DNA of 64,000 bases from Sporomusa acidovorans (GCF_900101845.1 NZ_FNAM01000004.1:105962-169961); one strand, 5' to 3'. Positions 16,940-27,311 are shown, numbered from the stretch's first letter. Program-made: numbers and translations. Notes: a model not told the origin generated them from the sequence alone.

Positions 16940-17764
16940 CTATTTGTGTTTCCTTACAACCTGGTCAATGGCTAACACATCGTTAAGTACGGCTTCCAAT
17001 TGATCAACATACAGCATATTGGAACCGTCCGATTTGGCTTCCGGCGGATTATCGTGTACTTCCATAAACAGCACATCGACTCCTGTGGCAACCGCCGCGC
17101 GCGTCAGGTAAGGAACAAATTCACGCTGACCGCCGGAGGTGGTGCCGGCCCCGCCGGGAAGCTGCACACTATGGGTAGCGTCAAATACGACCGGATAACC
17201 CAGTGAGCGCATAATCGGCAAAGCCCGGAAATCGGCTACCAGGTTATTGTAGCCAAAGGTTGCCCCTCGCTCGGTTAGCAGGATTTGTTGATTGCCCGCT
17301 TCTTCTATTTTGGCAATCACATTCTTCATATCCAGCGGCGCCAAAAACTGCCCTTTCTTGACATTAATTACCTTGCCGCTGCGGGCCGCCTCGTAAACGA
17401 GATCTGTCTGCCGGCAGAGAAAGGCGGGAATTTGCAAAATATCCAGCACTTCGGCGGCCGGCTCAATCTGGGTAACGCAATGAATGTCGCTTAAGACAGG
17501 AACACCCAATTCTTTTTTGATATGAGCCAGAATGCGCAAGCCTTCCCGCAATCCGGGCCCGCGGAAAGAACTGTAGGACGAACGATTCGCTTTATCATAA
17601 GAAGCTTTAAAAATATAGGGAATATTAAGGCGGTCGGTAATCGCTTTGATTGCCCGGCCAATCGCCAGGGTACGCTCGGCATCTTCAATGACACAGGGAC
17701 CGGCAATCAGGGCAATCGGGTTTTGCGCGCCAACGGTAATATTTTGAATCTGTACAGTATTCAT
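16940..17764 (-). CDS. kdsA: 3-deoxy-8-phosphooctulonate synthase
   Basis: A 274-residue TIM-barrel enzyme that condenses phosphoenolpyruvate with arabinose 5-phosphate to Kdo 8-phosphate. Markers are [10 protein letters not shown] at the N-terminus, [27 protein letters not shown], and the late KSDGSNML segment. The Cys of AGPCV is at the place of the metal-binding Cys of metal-dependent enzymes, while non-metal enzymes have Asn there, so metal dependence is likely. It overlaps kdsB by four bases. Confidence 0.96.
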   Translation of the reverse strand: MNTVQIQNITVGAQNPIALIAGPCVIEDAERTLAIGRAIKAITDRLNIPYIFKASYDKANRSSYSSFRGPGLREGLRILAHIKKELGVPVLSDIHCVTQIEPAAEVLDILQIPAFLCRQTDLVYEAARSGKVINVKKGQFLAPLDMKNVIAKIEEAGNQQILLTERGATFGYNNLVADFRALPIMRSLGYPVVFDATHSVQLPGGAGTTSGGQREFVPYLTRAAVATGVDVLFMEVHDNPPEAKSDGSNMLYVDQLEAVLNDVLAIDQVVRKHK

Positions 17765-18504
17765 CGATTTTGCCTCCTAAAGTATTCATTCACTTTTTCC
17801 AGGTCCTCAGGGGTATCGACGCCGATGGATGTAAAGTCGGTCTTCAATACTTTAATCTTATAACCGTGTTCCAGCGCCCGTAGTTGTTCCAATGATTCGG
17901 TTGCCTCCAGCGGCGTAGGGGCCATAGCGGCATACTGGAGTAAAAAGTCACGGCGATAGGCATAAATCCCGATATGCTTATAGACCGGCAAGGGGCCGCC
18001 AGGTAATTTGCTGTTTCTGGGATAGGGGATCAGGGACCGGGAAAAGTATAAAGCATAGCCATCCAAGCTTGTCACTACTTTGACCACACTGGGCAAATTA
18101 TATTCTTCTTTGTCCATTTCCGTCATTAAAGTAGCCATGTTTAGCCCCGGATCATGATCAAAAGCGCCGGCCAATAAGTCAATCACTGCCGGCGCAATCA
18201 GCGGTTCATCGCCCTGAACATTGATGATTATATCGGCATTTGTATATTTTTCCGCCACCTCGGCAAGGCGATCGGTGCCGGTAGCATGACCAGGCGAAGT
18301 CATCATGGCTTGTCCGCCAAAGGCCCTAACTGCTTGATACACTAACTCGTGGTCAGTGGCTACCAGTACCGCAGTCGGCCGTTTAGCCGCCAAAGCCCGC
18401 TCATATACCCGCTCGATCATGGGTTTGCCGGCAATCAGGGCTAATGGCTTGCCCGGCAGACGGGTGGATGAGTACCTGGCGGGAATGACACAAAGTATAT
18501 TCAT
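17761..18504 (-). CDS. kdsB: 3-deoxy-manno-octulosonate cytidylyltransferase
   Basis: A 247-residue nucleotidyltransferase that activates Kdo to CMP-Kdo. The N-terminal CTP-binding motif [15 protein letters not shown] is followed by [11 protein letters not shown] and [10 protein letters not shown], all diagnostic of KdsB. Length matches E. coli KdsB (248). It supplies the donor for WaaA, whose gene lies two genes upstream. ATG 18504 follows GGGAGG. Confidence 0.97.
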   Translation of the reverse strand: MNILCVIPARYSSTRLPGKPLALIAGKPMIERVYERALAAKRPTAVLVATDHELVYQAVRAFGGQAMMTSPGHATGTDRLAEVAEKYTNADIIINVQGDEPLIAPAVIDLLAGAFDHDPGLNMATLMTEMDKEEYNLPSVVKVVTSLDGYALYFSRSLIPYPRNSKLPGGPLPVYKHIGIYAYRRDFLLQYAAMAPTPLEATESLEQLRALEHGYKIKVLKTDFTSIGVDTPEDLEKVNEYFRRQNR

Positions 18505-18559
18505 AATTTACCTCCCAAAAGAAATTAAGGCGACCTGGTACTCTACAGACCACCAGCGC

Positions 18560-19711
18560 CTATTTCTGCTTGGCTATATTTTTTATCATGTCCATTAATT
18601 CTTCATATCCTTCATGAAATCTAACCTCAATCGACAACACATAGACTGGCAGCGGCCGTTCAGAATGGATAAATTCAGAAGGAATTTTCACAGCGTCTTT
18701 ATCGGTGGTGATCAGCGCCTCGGCACCACAATCAACAGCCTTTTGCATAATGGATTGCATTTCGGCCATGGTATAATCGTGATGGTCAGGATACCGCACG
18801 GCATCGGCGATGTTAACATCCAAATCGGTAATTGTTTGCTCAAACGAGGATGGATTGCCAATTGCTGAAAAAGGCAATACGGAGCGGCCTTTTACCTTGT
18901 CCAGCGGTACAGTTTCCGGGCGTACTCCTTTGTACCATTCCTCAATTTCAATATAGCAGCGCGGCGTATGGGTACTTTCGATTACCAGGGCTGCCGCATT
19001 ATATTTGCGGACAGTCTCCCGAATGGCATCTCTGGCTATATCGGTTGACTGATCCACTTTCGTTAAGAGGAAAGCATGGGCTCTGTCCAGATTGGTGAGC
19101 GGCTCGCGCAGTGTGCCTCTTGGCAGGAGAAAGTTGTTGCCAAAGACATTAATCGTATCAATTAGTACGATATCAAGGTCGCGCTCAAGCTGCCAGTGTT
19201 GATAAGCATCATCCAGAATAATCACTTCCGCGTTAAGATGCCTCACTGCATAATCGCCGGTGACAGAGCGGTTACGCCCAATGACAACCGGAACCCCGGG
19301 CAAACTTTTGGCAAGCAGGTAAGCCTCGTCACCGGCTTCCGTTACGGTCATGTAGATTTTGCGGCCATCTGACACAACGCCAACTTGTCCCTTCCAGGCA
19401 GCCCGGTAGCCCCGGTTAAGAATAACAACCCGGTAGCCCATATCGCGTATAAACGCGGCCAAGCGCTGGGCGGTTGGGGTCTTACCCGTACCGCCGACCG
19501 TAATATTGCCTAAGCTGATGACTTTGCAGGGAAGTTTATGCCGGTGTAATAGGCCCCAACGATACATGGCCAGCGTACATTGCACGCCTAAGCCGTAAAT
19601 AAAGGACATCAGGCGCAGCATACCGAGAATCATAGCGGCTAATAAACCATGTTTCTCACCATGGACTAATCGATATAAATATACTTGGAGCGCTTCCCGC
19701 TGATTAATCAT
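18560..19711 (-). CDS. lpxK: Tetraacyldisaccharide 4'-kinase
   Basis: A 383-residue membrane-associated P-loop kinase that phosphorylates the lipid A disaccharide at the 4' position. A hydrophobic N-terminal segment (about residues 25-47) precedes the P-loop GNITVGGTGKTPTAQRLA. The DDAYQHWQLERD segment is the catalytic D-D-xx-QH region of LpxK. The ATG at 19711 is chosen because a GGCGG site precedes it; an earlier GTG at 19741 overlaps the waaA stop and has no site. It lies in the lipid A/Kdo operon between waaA and kdsB. Confidence 0.93.
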   Translation of the reverse strand: MINQREALQVYLYRLVHGEKHGLLAAMILGMLRLMSFIYGLGVQCTLAMYRWGLLHRHKLPCKVISLGNITVGGTGKTPTAQRLAAFIRDMGYRVVILNRGYRAAWKGQVGVVSDGRKIYMTVTEAGDEAYLLAKSLPGVPVVIGRNRSVTGDYAVRHLNAEVIILDDAYQHWQLERDLDIVLIDTINVFGNNFLLPRGTLREPLTNLDRAHAFLLTKVDQSTDIARDAIRETVRKYNAAALVIESTHTPRCYIEIEEWYKGVRPETVPLDKVKGRSVLPFSAIGNPSSFEQTITDLDVNIADAVRYPDHHDYTMAEMQSIMQKAVDCGAEALITTDKDAVKIPSEFIHSERPLPVYVLSIEVRFHEGYEELMDMIKNIAKQK

Positions 19712-19737
19712 ATAGTTTCCGCCTTTACCTTGGACTC

Positions 19738-21054
19738 TCACTGTTTACTGATTGCAAAAGCCTGCCGCTGCTGCAATATTTCTTTTAAATATAACGCGCT
19801 TTTATAGGAAGCGCCGCGATTTTCAGCAATAATCCTAAGTGCCTCCCGGCCAATCTCTTCTCTCTTTTGAGGATTTTTCAGCAATGTAATCATTGTATTT
19901 GCCAAATCTTTGCTGTCGGCTACAGTTAAGCAAACCCCGCACTCAGAAAATAGCGCGTATGTATCTTTAAAATTAAACATATGTCTGCCAACCAAAATGG
20001 GTTTGCCATGCGCAGCCGGCTCCAAAATATTATGGCCGCCATGCGGAATCAAACTACCGCCGACGTAAACAATATCGCCAAGACCATAAATTTTTCCCAG
20101 TTCGCCAATCGTATCAATAATAATCATATCATACCGGCCGCTATAACAGCCTGGCAAACTGGTACGCCTTACGGCCGTAAAACCATGTTTATCAGCTAAT
20201 TCAACAAGTTCATCGGCCCTTAGCGTATCGCGCGGCGCAACGATAAACCGGGTATCAGGGAACTCAATACGTACTTTGGCAAAAGCCGGAAACAGTAAAC
20301 TTTCTTCACCGCGATGCGTACTGCCGGCCACGATAATCTGACTGGTTTCCTGTAAACGCAGCAAATCTACCATATGTTTTTTTTCTTCCGGACTTAATTC
20401 CGTGTAGCTTTGGTCAAATTTCGTATTGCCGGTAACTACCACCCGGGCCGGATCGGCTCCCAAACGAATAATATATTCGGCATCAATGTTGGATTGCATG
20501 CAAAATTTCATGACAGTCTTGAGCATATCGCCCAAGACACCGCGAAAATAAGCATACCGATTGACACTCTTGTCGCTGATTCTACCATTCACCATCATAA
20601 CCGGAATATCAAGCTCGCGTGCCGCTTTGAGAAAATTAGGCCACAACTCGGTTTCGACCATAAGAAACGCCTGCGGCCTGATTTTAGCGGCAACAGCATA
20701 GCTCAGATACGGCAAATCCAATGGAAAAAAGATAATTCCATCTGCTTCGGCAATAATACGTTTTGCCATATCATAGCCACTGGCGGTAACAACCGATACC
20801 ACGATGGGGATGCCTGGCAATTCCCGTCGTATTTCTTTAACGATCGGACTCGCAGCTACAATCTCACCGACTGATGCGGCATGAACCCAGATAGCCTGTT
20901 TACCGGCTACCTTGATCAGCGTTTCGGTCGGCAAAGCACCAAAATTTTGCCGCAGCCGCTCTGTAAATCCTTTTTCCCTGACGACCCGTACAACAAAAAC
21001 CGGCAGTGCCAGGATAAGTAATATAATTGCCAGGATATTGTAGATCAGATACAT
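19738..21054 (-). CDS. waaA: Kdo transferase
   Basis: A 438-residue GT30 enzyme that adds Kdo to lipid IVA at the cytoplasmic face of the inner membrane. One N-terminal membrane helix (about residues 3-24) precedes the GT30 motif IWVHAASVGEI. Later family segments are LMVETELWPNFLKAA, NGRISDKS, the VVTGNTKFD strand and the EPAAHGKPILVG nucleotide-sugar site. How many Kdo residues it adds cannot be judged from sequence. It sits 19 bases after msbA. Confidence 0.95.
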   Translation of the reverse strand: MYLIYNILAIILLILALPVFVVRVVREKGFTERLRQNFGALPTETLIKVAGKQAIWVHAASVGEIVAASPIVKEIRRELPGIPIVVSVVTASGYDMAKRIIAEADGIIFFPLDLPYLSYAVAAKIRPQAFLMVETELWPNFLKAARELDIPVMMVNGRISDKSVNRYAYFRGVLGDMLKTVMKFCMQSNIDAEYIIRLGADPARVVVTGNTKFDQSYTELSPEEKKHMVDLLRLQETSQIIVAGSTHRGEESLLFPAFAKVRIEFPDTRFIVAPRDTLRADELVELADKHGFTAVRRTSLPGCYSGRYDMIIIDTIGELGKIYGLGDIVYVGGSLIPHGGHNILEPAAHGKPILVGRHMFNFKDTYALFSECGVCLTVADSKDLANTMITLLKNPQKREEIGREALRIIAENRGASYKSALYLKEILQQRQAFAISKQ

Positions 21055-21073
21055 ATCAATACCTCATTATTTC

Positions 21074-22798
21074 CTACTTATCGGCAAACTGCACCTGATA
21101 CAGCTTGCTATACAACCCCCCTGCCGCTACTAACTCGGCATGGGAACCGCATTCGATGATCTGCCCTCTATCAATTACCAGAATAACATGGGCACGCTGT
21201 ACTGTCGACAAGCGATGGGCGATAACAAAGGAAGTCCTGTCAATCATGAGCTTATCCAGCGCTGCCTGCACCAACTTCTCACTTTCGGTATCCAGCGCGG
21301 AAGTTGCTTCATCCAGAATGAGCACCCGGGGATCTTTCAAAATAGCCCGGGCAATTGCAATCCGCTGGCGCTGGCCACCGGACAGTTTCGAGCCCCGCTC
21401 GCCGATTTGGGTTTCATACCCGGCGGGCATAGCCATAATAAAGTCGTGGGCATTGGCCGCCTGCGCAGCCGCAATCACTTGCTCTTTACCGGCGTCAAGA
21501 TCGCCATACAATATATTTTCATAAACCGTGCCGTTAAAGAGTACTGTCTCCTGCGGCACGATCCCAATTTGCGTACGTAAAGATTTTAGCGTTACCTGTT
21601 TAATATCATAGCCATCAATCAGTATCCGGCCATCTGTTGGATCGTAAAAGCGGGGAACAAGATTGGCGATAGTTGTTTTACCGGCGCCGCTGGGTCCGAC
21701 AATGGCAATCATTTGCCCCGGTTCGGCAACTAAGGACACATTCTTCAGAGCCTGCTCACCAGGCTTGTACGAAAAATTCACATTTTCAAAAACAACCCGG
21801 CCGGTAATGGGCGGTAAATCAACCGCGCCAGGAATATCCTGGATCTCAGGCTCGGTGTCAAGGACGTCAAAAACCCGCTGGGCGGCCGCCAAGGCCCGTT
21901 GAATATTCCCATACACCCGGCTGAGACGTTTAACGGGGTTGCTGATATTGACCGCGTAAATCAGGAAAGCAATTAAGGAGCCGGAGGTTAGGCTGCCGTT
22001 AATGACTTCCCGGCCGCCATACCAGATAATCAGAGTAATGCCAATAGCAGCTAAAAATTCAATAACCGGCGTTAAGGTTGCCATAATTTGCGCGTTTTTC
22101 ATCTGCGCCCGGAAATTTAAGTGGTTCTGACGGTTAAAACGCGCTATTTCGTAATCTTCGCGTCCAAATGACTTAATAACCCGTACCGCCGAAATCGTTT
22201 CCTGCAGGACAGATGTAATATCCGCTACCCGTTCCTGCATGATCCGGCTGGACGTTCGCAGGCGTTTGCCAAAAATGTTAATCGCCTGCGCCACCAGCGG
22301 CAAAGCAATAAAAGTCAACAGTGACAGCCGCCAGTGCAGGTAAAACATCGTCGCCATCGAACCGATCAGCACCATGCCTTCGGTAAACAGTTCGATGACA
22401 CTGTCAACCAAAGCGTTTTGCAAAGCGGCCACATCGTTGGTAATGCGGCTCATGATCGCCCCTGTCTGGCGCTTTTCATAATAAGACAAAGACAGGCGCT
22501 GCAGGTGGCGGTATACGGCTTCACGGATATCGATAATCACTTTTTGGGCAATGAACGACATGAGATAGGTCTGCCCATAAAAGAAAATACCGCGCAGCAG
22601 AAATACCAACACAATCCCAATGGCAATTGTGTTCAGCATAACCATGTCCTTGGAAGCCAGCACACCATCAATAACGTCCTTGATGATCCAGGGAACGTAT
22701 AAGTTGGCGCCGGACGCAATTAAAATGCACACAATGGCAAGTAAAAAGCGCGGCATATAAGGACGTATATAATTAATGAGTCGTAAGTAGAGCTTCAT
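21074..22798 (-). CDS. msbA: Lipid A export ABC transporter MsbA
   Basis: A 574-residue half transporter with six membrane helices (residues 1 to about 320) and a nucleotide-binding domain. The domain has Walker A GPSGAGKTT, signature LSGGQRQRIAIARAI, and Walker B VLILDEATSALD. It flips core-lipid A across the inner membrane. Identity as MsbA instead of a generic exporter rests on size and on its place between lpxB and waaA. Its ATG overlaps the lpxB stop by four bases. Confidence 0.92.
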   Translation of the reverse strand: MKLYLRLINYIRPYMPRFLLAIVCILIASGANLYVPWIIKDVIDGVLASKDMVMLNTIAIGIVLVFLLRGIFFYGQTYLMSFIAQKVIIDIREAVYRHLQRLSLSYYEKRQTGAIMSRITNDVAALQNALVDSVIELFTEGMVLIGSMATMFYLHWRLSLLTFIALPLVAQAINIFGKRLRTSSRIMQERVADITSVLQETISAVRVIKSFGREDYEIARFNRQNHLNFRAQMKNAQIMATLTPVIEFLAAIGITLIIWYGGREVINGSLTSGSLIAFLIYAVNISNPVKRLSRVYGNIQRALAAAQRVFDVLDTEPEIQDIPGAVDLPPITGRVVFENVNFSYKPGEQALKNVSLVAEPGQMIAIVGPSGAGKTTIANLVPRFYDPTDGRILIDGYDIKQVTLKSLRTQIGIVPQETVLFNGTVYENILYGDLDAGKEQVIAAAQAANAHDFIMAMPAGYETQIGERGSKLSGGQRQRIAIARAILKDPRVLILDEATSALDTESEKLVQAALDKLMIDRTSFVIAHRLSTVQRAHVILVIDRGQIIECGSHAELVAAGGLYSKLYQVQFADK

Positions 22799-23940
22799 CG
22801 TACTACCTCTTTTTTTTGGGCCACAGCTAAGATCACTTCCGCTACGCGCTTAACTGCGCCGACTTGGCCAAGTTTTGCCTTTACTGCGGCCAAATCTGCC
22901 TGTACTTGGTTATAGACTTGACTATCGGTAAGCAGCTTCAGCGTTTCTGCGGCAATGTTCTCAGGATTAGCCGCGTCTTGCAGTAATTCGGGTACAATGC
23001 GCCGCCCGGCAACGATATTCGGCAAGCCGATATTCGGTATTTTAACCAAAAATTTGCCTAAAAAATAGGTAAGCGGCGCCATTTTATAAATAATGACCGT
23101 AGGTGCTCCCATGAGGGAAGTCTCCAGGGTTGCCGTACCGGAAGCCGCAATGGCGACATCGGCAATACCCATCAGGTCATACGTATAATCGCTAGTTAAG
23201 GTTACAGGTACATGATAACCGTCAATGATATTTTGTAATATTTCCCGGGAAATTGTCGAAGCAACAGGCAGAAAGAATTGGCATGCCGGCAGCCTGTCCA
23301 GAATTATCCTGGCAGCCGCCAGCATGACCGGCAGGAGTTTGTCAATTTCCTGCTGGCGGCTGCCAGGCATTATCATCACCAGCGGGCGATCCGGATCGGC
23401 ATTAAAATGCCGGCAGGCTTCTGCCGCACTCAAGGCCGGCTTAACAATATCCACTAACGGATGACCGACAAACGTAACATCGGCGCCTGCCGCCTGGTAT
23501 ACTTCCGCTTCAAAGGGAAAAATAGCGGCAATTTTATCTACAATTTTCGCCACTTCTTTGGCCCGGCCGCGCCGCCACGCCCAGGCCGAGGGACTAATAT
23601 AGGAAATGACAGGAATACCTTTTTTCTTAGCTATTTTTGCCAGCCGCATATTAAAATCCGGATAATCGATAATAACAAGCGCGTCCGGGCATTCCTTGTC
23701 CATAAGGTCTGCCAGTTTGTCCCTCAAGGCAAACAAGTGACCCAGATTTTTAATCACTTCGACCAAACCCATAATGCCCTGGCCGGCAATGTCATAATCC
23801 ACTCTTACGCCTGCCGCCAGCATAGCTTTGCTGCCCATTCCAAAAAGTTCGATATCCGGCTGCAACAGTTTAAGTGCGCCCGCTACACTGGCACCATGCA
23901 TGTCGCCTGAGGCCTCACCGGCTGAAAGCATGATTTTCAT
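22795..23940 (-). CDS. lpxB: Lipid-A-disaccharide synthase
   Basis: A 381-residue GT19 enzyme that joins UDP-diacylglucosamine and lipid X. The N-terminal SAGEASGDMHGA motif, the YISPSAWAWRRGR segment and MPGSRQQEIDKLLPVML are diagnostic. Length matches E. coli LpxB (382). It follows lpxI, which supplies lipid X, and overlaps msbA by four bases. Confidence 0.97.
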   Translation of the reverse strand: MKIMLSAGEASGDMHGASVAGALKLLQPDIELFGMGSKAMLAAGVRVDYDIAGQGIMGLVEVIKNLGHLFALRDKLADLMDKECPDALVIIDYPDFNMRLAKIAKKKGIPVISYISPSAWAWRRGRAKEVAKIVDKIAAIFPFEAEVYQAAGADVTFVGHPLVDIVKPALSAAEACRHFNADPDRPLVMIMPGSRQQEIDKLLPVMLAAARIILDRLPACQFFLPVASTISREILQNIIDGYHVPVTLTSDYTYDLMGIADVAIAASGTATLETSLMGAPTVIIYKMAPLTYFLGKFLVKIPNIGLPNIVAGRRIVPELLQDAANPENIAAETLKLLTDSQVYNQVQADLAAVKAKLGQVGAVKRVAEVILAVAQKKEVVR

Positions 23941-23983
23941 GAGTATCCTCCAGGATTTTAGTCAATACATATACTACCATCAC

Positions 23984-24787
23984 TTATTGAACAACAATGG
24001 CTATACCATGCTGATCGGCCAATTCAATGACCTGTTTTTTATCGACCAAGAGTGTTTTTCCGGCTTCGATCACCAACGCCGCCGCGCCGGCGGCGATCAT
24101 GGTTTGTAAAGTATCCGGACCCACGCTGGGAACGTCAAAACGGGCATCTTGCCGGGGCTTGGACGCTTTGGCCACGACAACACCGCCGCGTCCCAGCTCG
24201 CCGCCCCGCTTAATGCAGGCATCGGTGCCCTCAATTGCTTCCACCGCCATAACGGCTTTATTTTTTACTACAACAGTTTGTCCGATATCGAGGCCGCCCA
24301 TTTGCCGGGCCATGGCCAGACCGTATTCCATATCAGCCTGCTCGTCCGGCGTAGGCTGACGCTTGGTCAGCACACCCGGCAACGGCATAAGCCGGCGAAT
24401 GAGCTGCGTCTGATCCAGCACGCCGATGCCCTCGCCGGCAAATTCACGGACAAGTGCCAGCATAACGGTATCATCGTTTAAGTCGGTAAGACCGGCTAAT
24501 AGTTGCTGCATGCGGGCATCGGGGCGGGCGGCACCGCTAAAAAGATGTTCTTTCGTCACTTTTCCCAGCATAGTCACCTGCCCAACCGCTTCTTGTTTTA
24601 AAATGCTGATCAAATTATCCAGTTGTCCTAACCCAACTGAATAAAATTTTTTCACGGTCTGCCCAAGTTCTTCGTCCACACCCGGCGCCACGGCTACGGC
24701 TATCACGTCAAAGCCCATGCCGCGAGCGGCACGGGCAAATTCTACCGGCAACCGGCCAACGCCGGCAATTAATCCAATTGTATTCAT
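23984..24787 (-). CDS. lpxI: UDP-2,3-diacylglucosamine pyrophosphatase LpxI
   Basis: A 267-residue protein of the LpxI (DUF1009) family that hydrolyses UDP-2,3-diacylglucosamine to lipid X by attack at the alpha phosphate. It replaces LpxH, the calcineurin-like enzyme of gamma-proteobacteria. The N-terminal GLIAGVGRLPVEFARAARGMGF and the C-terminal EGTDACIKRGGELG motif, with the Asp known to be essential in Caulobacter LpxI, support this. ATG 24787 lies five bases behind GGGAG. It is placed between lpxA and lpxB, as in many alpha-proteobacteria. Confidence 0.93.
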   Translation of the reverse strand: MNTIGLIAGVGRLPVEFARAARGMGFDVIAVAVAPGVDEELGQTVKKFYSVGLGQLDNLISILKQEAVGQVTMLGKVTKEHLFSGAARPDARMQQLLAGLTDLNDDTVMLALVREFAGEGIGVLDQTQLIRRLMPLPGVLTKRQPTPDEQADMEYGLAMARQMGGLDIGQTVVVKNKAVMAVEAIEGTDACIKRGGELGRGGVVVAKASKPRQDARFDVPSVGPDTLQTMIAAGAAALVIEAGKTLLVDKKQVIELADQHGIAIVVQ

Positions 24788-24903
24788 AATAGCTCCCACC
24801 TTATGTAGCCCGATGCGGTACTATGCCGCATCACGCTGTTATGAAAAAATCCAATCATATAATAATTATCTATAGGTTTTGCTATCCGTTAATTTGCTAT
24901 ACG

Positions 24904-25725
24904 TTAATTCTCCGCATCCTTGTGGCCACGGCAGATACCGCGCTCGGCGTTGCGAAGGAAACGAAGCATGTGCTCAATTTCCTCACAGGAATCCAGTTCC
25001 TGCTCCATTACCGCAATGGCCTGCGCCAGGCTGAGACCGGAACGGTAGAGTATTTTAAAGGCTTTTTTAAGATTGCGGCGGGCAGGTTCGCTGACACCGG
25101 CCCGGGAAATGCCTACGCTGTTTAAGCCGCGTACTTTAGCCGGATTGCCGTCAACGATAACAAATGGCGGGATATCCTGAACAACTTTGGTTGCACCGCC
25201 AATCATAGCATTACGGCCAATCTTTACAAATTGATGAACTCCGGCCAAGCCGCCGATAACAGCGCGGTCTTCCACCACAACATGACCGGCGAGCGTTGCC
25301 GCATTGGACATAATCACGTTGTTGCCCACAACACAGTTATGGGCAACATGGGTATAAGCCATCAGCAGGCAATTAGAGCCAACCCGGGTTTCTTCCCCTT
25401 CCCCGGTAGCCCGGTTAACTGTCGCAAATTCGCGGATTTTCGTGTTATCGCCAATAAATACATAGCTTTTTTCGCCACGGAATTTCAAATCCTGCGGCTC
25501 GGCACCAATGGAGGCACTCGGATAAATTACGCAGTTTTTGCCAATACTGGTCCAGCCGTCAATCACCACATGCGCGCCTATTTGGGTGCCATCGCCAATA
25601 AGCACATTTTCACCAATCACGGCGTAAGGACCAATTTCCACGTCTTTGCCGATACGGGCATTGGGATGAACAACTGCAGTTTCATGTATTTTACGTAACG
25701 GTATTACAACCGGTTCCGGCTTCAT
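24904..25725 (-). CDS. lpxA: UDP-N-acetylglucosamine acyltransferase
   Basis: A 273-residue left-handed beta-helix acyltransferase that adds the first 3-hydroxyacyl chain to UDP-GlcNAc. Hexapeptide repeats run from about residue 18 (VHPNARIGKDVEIGPYAVIG) to 190, followed by a helical C-terminal part. The catalytic His is in LMAYTHVAHNCVVG and GGLAGVHQFVKIG is the LpxA family signature. I use ATG 25725; an ATG four codons earlier touches the GGGGAG site, and an intervening TTG is also possible. It is separated from fabZ by about 190 bases that may hold an internal promoter. Confidence 0.95.
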   Translation of the reverse strand: MKPEPVVIPLRKIHETAVVHPNARIGKDVEIGPYAVIGENVLIGDGTQIGAHVVIDGWTSIGKNCVIYPSASIGAEPQDLKFRGEKSYVFIGDNTKIREFATVNRATGEGEETRVGSNCLLMAYTHVAHNCVVGNNVIMSNAATLAGHVVVEDRAVIGGLAGVHQFVKIGRNAMIGGATKVVQDIPPFVIVDGNPAKVRGLNSVGISRAGVSEPARRNLKKAFKILYRSGLSLAQAIAVMEQELDSCEEIEHMLRFLRNAERGICRGHKDAEN

Positions 25726-25776
25726 TATCAAAATCATCTCCCCACTAAATTAGAACTTTATAAGCAGGTCTCGTGT

Positions 25777-25804
25777 GTCGTTTATTGTTATATATATTCC
25801 GACT
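25777..25804 (-). promoter_or_regulatory. Possible internal promoter before lpxA
   Basis: On the minus strand TAGACT, 16 bases, TATAAC lies in the 194-base fabZ-lpxA interval, about 50 bases before lpxA. It would reinforce lpxA and the downstream LPS genes. The rest of the interval shows only AT-rich sequence and a weak 5-bp hairpin near 25886-25905. Confidence 0.35.
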
Positions 25805-25919
25805 GAGCAGTCTAAAAATGGCACGCCGAATTTAAACGAATTCAGGCAAAAAATAGTGAAAACATGCATTGTTACTATTTATCAACCATTTTTCAGTGGT
25901 TTTTTTTGTTTTACGATTA

Positions 25920-26351
25920 TTATTCCGCGGTAAGCGCAAATAAAAATTCAGCTTCGGCTACAATTTGATCATCAACGGAGGCTTCCGCCCACACCTTCCC
26001 GATTGAGCTGCGAAGTTTTACAATTTCCGCCACCATATAAAGCTGGTCGCCCGGGATAACCGGCTTCCGGAACTTAACTCTGTCCATTCCGGCAAAAACG
26101 GGAAGCTTGCCCCTGTATTCTTCAGGATACAGCATGGCAACACCGCCGACCTGGGCCATGGCTTCCAGGATAAGCACACCCGGCATAATCGGTTTTTTGG
26201 GAAAGTGTCCTGCGAAAAAATATTCGTTCATGGTTACGTTCTTTATACCCACCGCCCGTTTCATGGGCTCCAATTCAAGAATACGGTCCACAAGCAACAT
26301 GGGAAAACGGTGTGGAATAACCTCTTGAATTTGGGCTGCAGTTAAAATCAT
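25920..26351 (-). CDS. fabZ: 3-hydroxyacyl-ACP dehydratase FabZ
   Basis: A 143-residue hot-dog-fold dehydratase of fatty-acid elongation. The active-site His lies in [12 protein letters not shown] and the Glu in [12 protein letters not shown]-terminal [16 protein letters not shown] is the family start. It competes with LpxA for 3-hydroxyacyl-ACP, and the lpxC-fabZ-lpxA order links membrane lipid and lipid A supply, as in many diderm genomes. It lies 28 bases after lpxC. Confidence 0.97.
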   Translation of the reverse strand: MILTAAQIQEVIPHRFPMLLVDRILELEPMKRAVGIKNVTMNEYFFAGHFPKKPIMPGVLILEAMAQVGGVAMLYPEEYRGKLPVFAGMDRVKFRKPVIPGDQLYMVAEIVKLRSSIGKVWAEASVDDQIVAEAEFLFALTAE

Positions 26352-26379
26352 CAGGGAAACGCCTCCTCATATCATCACA

Positions 26380-27207
26380 TCACATACTTGCTTTTACTAT
26401 CTCTTTGGCCAGCGCGGTATTCAGCGCATGGCTTGATTTTACGGCGATCACATGGCCGGCAAGACGGCCAACCAAAGCCAAATCACCAATTACGTCCAAG
26501 ATTTTATGTCTGACCAGTTCGTCAGGAAATCTAAGCGGCGTTAAACAATGCTGGTTATCATAGACAACAACATTATCCAAGCTTCCGCCCAAAGCCAGCC
26601 CCTGGGCTTGCAGAGCCTCAACCTCATGCATGAAACCAATGGTCCGGGCCGGAGCCAGTTCCTGCGCAAAAGTTGCCGGTGTTATTTCATAGTCCCCAAA
26701 CTGAACCCCCAGTAATGGATGAGGATTAATGGACGTAAACGTAATACGAAATCCATTATAGGGCAGAATGGCAATGAATTTGTCCGGATACCGCAGGGCA
26801 ATGGTTTCTTTAATCACAATCGGCGGGCGGCGCATTTCCTGCTGGGCGGTACTGCCGGCCTGTTCCAGCAATTTAAGAAAAGGCAGCGAGCTACCGTCAG
26901 CCACCGGCGGTTCAACTGACGAAATTTCCACCAGGCAATTATCAATTCCCATGGCAGAAAAAGCGGCCAGTAAGTGTTCAACAGTGACTACTTTGGCTTC
27001 GCCTTCTTCTAGTGTAGTAGCCCGCAGGGTATTGGTCACATTAACCGCTTTGGCCGTTACGCAGGGCGTACCGGCAAGGTCCGTCCGGGCAAAGACAATA
27101 CCGCTGTCGGCGGGCGCCGGGTTCAGGGAAATTGTCACATCACACCCTGAGTGCAGGCCGATACCGGTATAAGTTACACGCGAAGCTACTGTAGTTTGGC
27201 GATCCAT
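26380..27207 (-). CDS. lpxC: UDP-3-O-acyl-N-acetylglucosamine deacetylase
   Basis: A 275-residue zinc deacetylase, the committed step of lipid A synthesis. The zinc ligands are visible in VEHLLAAFSAMGID (first His) and HKILDVIGDLALVG (His and Asp). The catalytic late His is in KSSHALNTAL. The start at ATG 27207 (MDRQTTVASRVTYTG) follows GGAGG by seven bases; the frame is open ten codons further upstream but without a site. It is the first gene of the long LPS operon and has its own sigma-A promoter. Confidence 0.97.
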   Translation of the reverse strand: MDRQTTVASRVTYTGIGLHSGCDVTISLNPAPADSGIVFARTDLAGTPCVTAKAVNVTNTLRATTLEEGEAKVVTVEHLLAAFSAMGIDNCLVEISSVEPPVADGSSLPFLKLLEQAGSTAQQEMRRPPIVIKETIALRYPDKFIAILPYNGFRITFTSINPHPLLGVQFGDYEITPATFAQELAPARTIGFMHEVEALQAQGLALGGSLDNVVVYDNQHCLTPLRFPDELVRHKILDVIGDLALVGRLAGHVIAVKSSHALNTALAKEIVKASM

Positions 27208-27240
27208 TAAGGTTCCTCCCGAGTTGTCTAATTCCAATTA

Positions 27241-27269
27241 ATTCTACAGGAATTTGCAAGTTTACGCAA
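27241..27269 (-). promoter_or_regulatory. Sigma-A promoter of the lpxC operon
   Basis: On the minus strand TTGCGT, 17 bases, TAGAAT lies 34 bases before the lpxC ATG. The AGGA element of the sigma-H-type promoters is absent. It would drive the operon from lpxC to the terminator at 9967. Confidence 0.55.
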
Positions 27270-27311
27270 GTATGGATTTCAATTTAGAGGCAAAATTGTA
27301 CCGCTATCTTT

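Noticed and set aside
25886..25910. AACCA-loop-TGGTT followed by T8 on the plus strand between fabZ and lpxA
   Set aside because: The stem is only 5 bp and the T-run is on the plus strand, where no gene is transcribed, so it is not a useful terminator.
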